From IMG/VR virus record IMGVR_UViG_3300043436_003510, positions 1-64,000 of that record: a stretch of 64,000 nucleotides of DNA; one strand, given 5' to 3'. The DNA comes from a virus. Numbering within the stretch: position 1 is the first letter of the stretch; each line of letters begins with the position of its first letter. The notes under the pieces are model-generated. The model saw only the letters and a list, made by a program, of their open reading frames with translations. It did not search any database and had not been told where the DNA came from. Both the position numbers and the translations under genes were made by a program. Positions 63,537 to 64,000 of this stretch are shown piece after piece.

Positions 63537-63795
63537 GTCCTTTCTCAACACAAGACAAATAGGCATCTATGTTTTTAAAGATGGATGCGAAAGAATGGTA
63601 GCCATATCATTATGGCAAATAGCGATAGGAATTGAATGGAAGACCCAAAAAAAGAAACCGAGATTCTCAGAAAAGAAATTTCTGAACTCCGTCAAAGACT
63701 GCTCGGAAGCAATACGCCGATTGAACCAGAGTCGCTACCCCCATCGTCATTGGGGAGAAAACTCGGAACACTCGGAAGCAGATTTAAATCCTTGA
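63514..63795 (+). CDS. Possible small protein (93 aa), overlapping frames
   Basis: The first 45 residues (LNTRQIGIYVFKDGCERMVA, ISLWQIAIGIEW) look real, with agaagaaa before ATG 63514, but the remainder overlaps the next gene in another frame. Either a true long overlap or a frame that is only partly used. Confidence 0.45.
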   Translation: MRPQLKVESFLNTRQIGIYVFKDGCERMVAISLWQIAIGIEWKTQKKKPRFSEKKFLNSVKDCSEAIRRLNQSRYPHRHWGENSEHSEADLNP

Positions 63796-63818
63796 CACGC
63801 TTCAAGGATTTAGGTTAA
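63636..63818 (+). CDS. Small protein (60 aa), overlapping frames
   Basis: MEDPKKETEILRKEISELRQ is a good charged helix and aggaatt precedes the start, supporting use of this frame. Overlaps the 93-aa frame by 160 bases. Its end overlaps the next promoter. Confidence 0.5.
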   Translation: MEDPKKETEILRKEISELRQRLLGSNTPIEPESLPPSSLGRKLGTLGSRFKSLTRFKDLG

Positions 63819-63821
63819 ACT
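63792..63821 (+). promoter_or_regulatory. Promoter near right edge
   Basis: ttgaca (63792-63797), 18 bases, taaact (63816-63821), then aaaggaa and ATG 63853. Confidence 0.7.
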
Positions 63822-63852
63822 AAACGACAAATAACTACTAGAAAAGGAAATC

Positions 63853-64000
63853 ATGTTTTTTGACCCACCCGAAGATAGCCCTTTGGCAACTTCTGTACCG
63901 TGCATTGTTGAACTCTCAATCGGTGCTGGTTCAGAAATTCGTCACTACGGACCATTCAACTCACTTAACGACGCTCGCGCATGGTGCGCACAACAAACAC
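63853..64000 (+). CDS. Hypothetical protein, N-terminal part (cut by window edge)
   Basis: Begins MFFDPPEDSPLATSVPCIVE and continues HYGPFNSLNDARAWCAQQT to the edge. The second segment looks like the small strand-helix motif of many phage early proteins. A clear promoter and ribosome site support it. Confidence 0.7.
   Translation, partial: MFFDPPEDSPLATSVPCIVELSIGAGSEIRHYGPFNSLNDARAWCAQQT

Overview
This window is part of the genome of a tailed bacteriophage with a contractile tail (myovirus morphology). The evidence is a sheath, a tube, a gp25-like wedge and a baseplate J-like protein in one operon, an HK97-type capsid gene, a portal, a large terminase subunit and a prohead protease. Base composition is moderate. 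Several features point to an actinobacterial host, possibly a low-GC freshwater lineage: promoters that appear to give leaderless mRNAs, a monomeric B12-dependent ribonucleotide reductase, Lys/Ala/Pro tails like those of mycobacterial HU, and small Cys-containing proteins of types common in actinobacteriophages. The host is an inference. No integrase, tRNA, DNA polymerase or CRISPR array was seen.

Layout. From about 33.8 kb leftward, almost everything is one minus-strand transcription unit: terminase large subunit; a recombination group (Rad52-like annealing protein and RecB/Cas4-like nuclease); a PAPS-reductase-like and ParB-like pair (IbrA/IbrB type); head-tail connectors; sheath and tube; a tail-assembly chaperone with a probable -1 frameshift; tape measure; baseplate; many tail-fibre genes, two of them collagen-like and one very rich in histidine. 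Downstream of the fibres, with no transcription break visible, lies a cassette of oxidative enzymes: a flavin-dependent halogenase, a prolyl-4-hydroxylase-like dioxygenase and a cytochrome P450 cut off by the window edge, plus small companions.

From 33.85 kb rightward: a small membrane protein, a portal fused to a MuF-like domain, thioredoxin, a prohead protease with a long Cys-rich extension, and then about 13 kb of large unusual proteins before the major capsid gene at 53.4 kb. Four of these share an exact C-x17-C motif (RCPxG...TD...C). Two carry intact kinase-like catalytic motifs (DRHxxN plus a distal Asp), one carries the same region with its catalytic residues lost, and the fourth ends in a GNAT-like domain. 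This set is the best candidate for an undescribed system, perhaps head-packaged effectors.

After the capsid gene and a strong terminator come an Asp/Asn-hydroxylase-like protein, small Cys proteins and the ribonucleotide reductase (minus strand). From 59 kb a series of short promoter-led units follows: a Cys-based phosphatase, a complete histone-deacetylase-family enzyme, a calcium-loop/ParB-like/GNAT-like protein, and small early-type genes that run off the right end.
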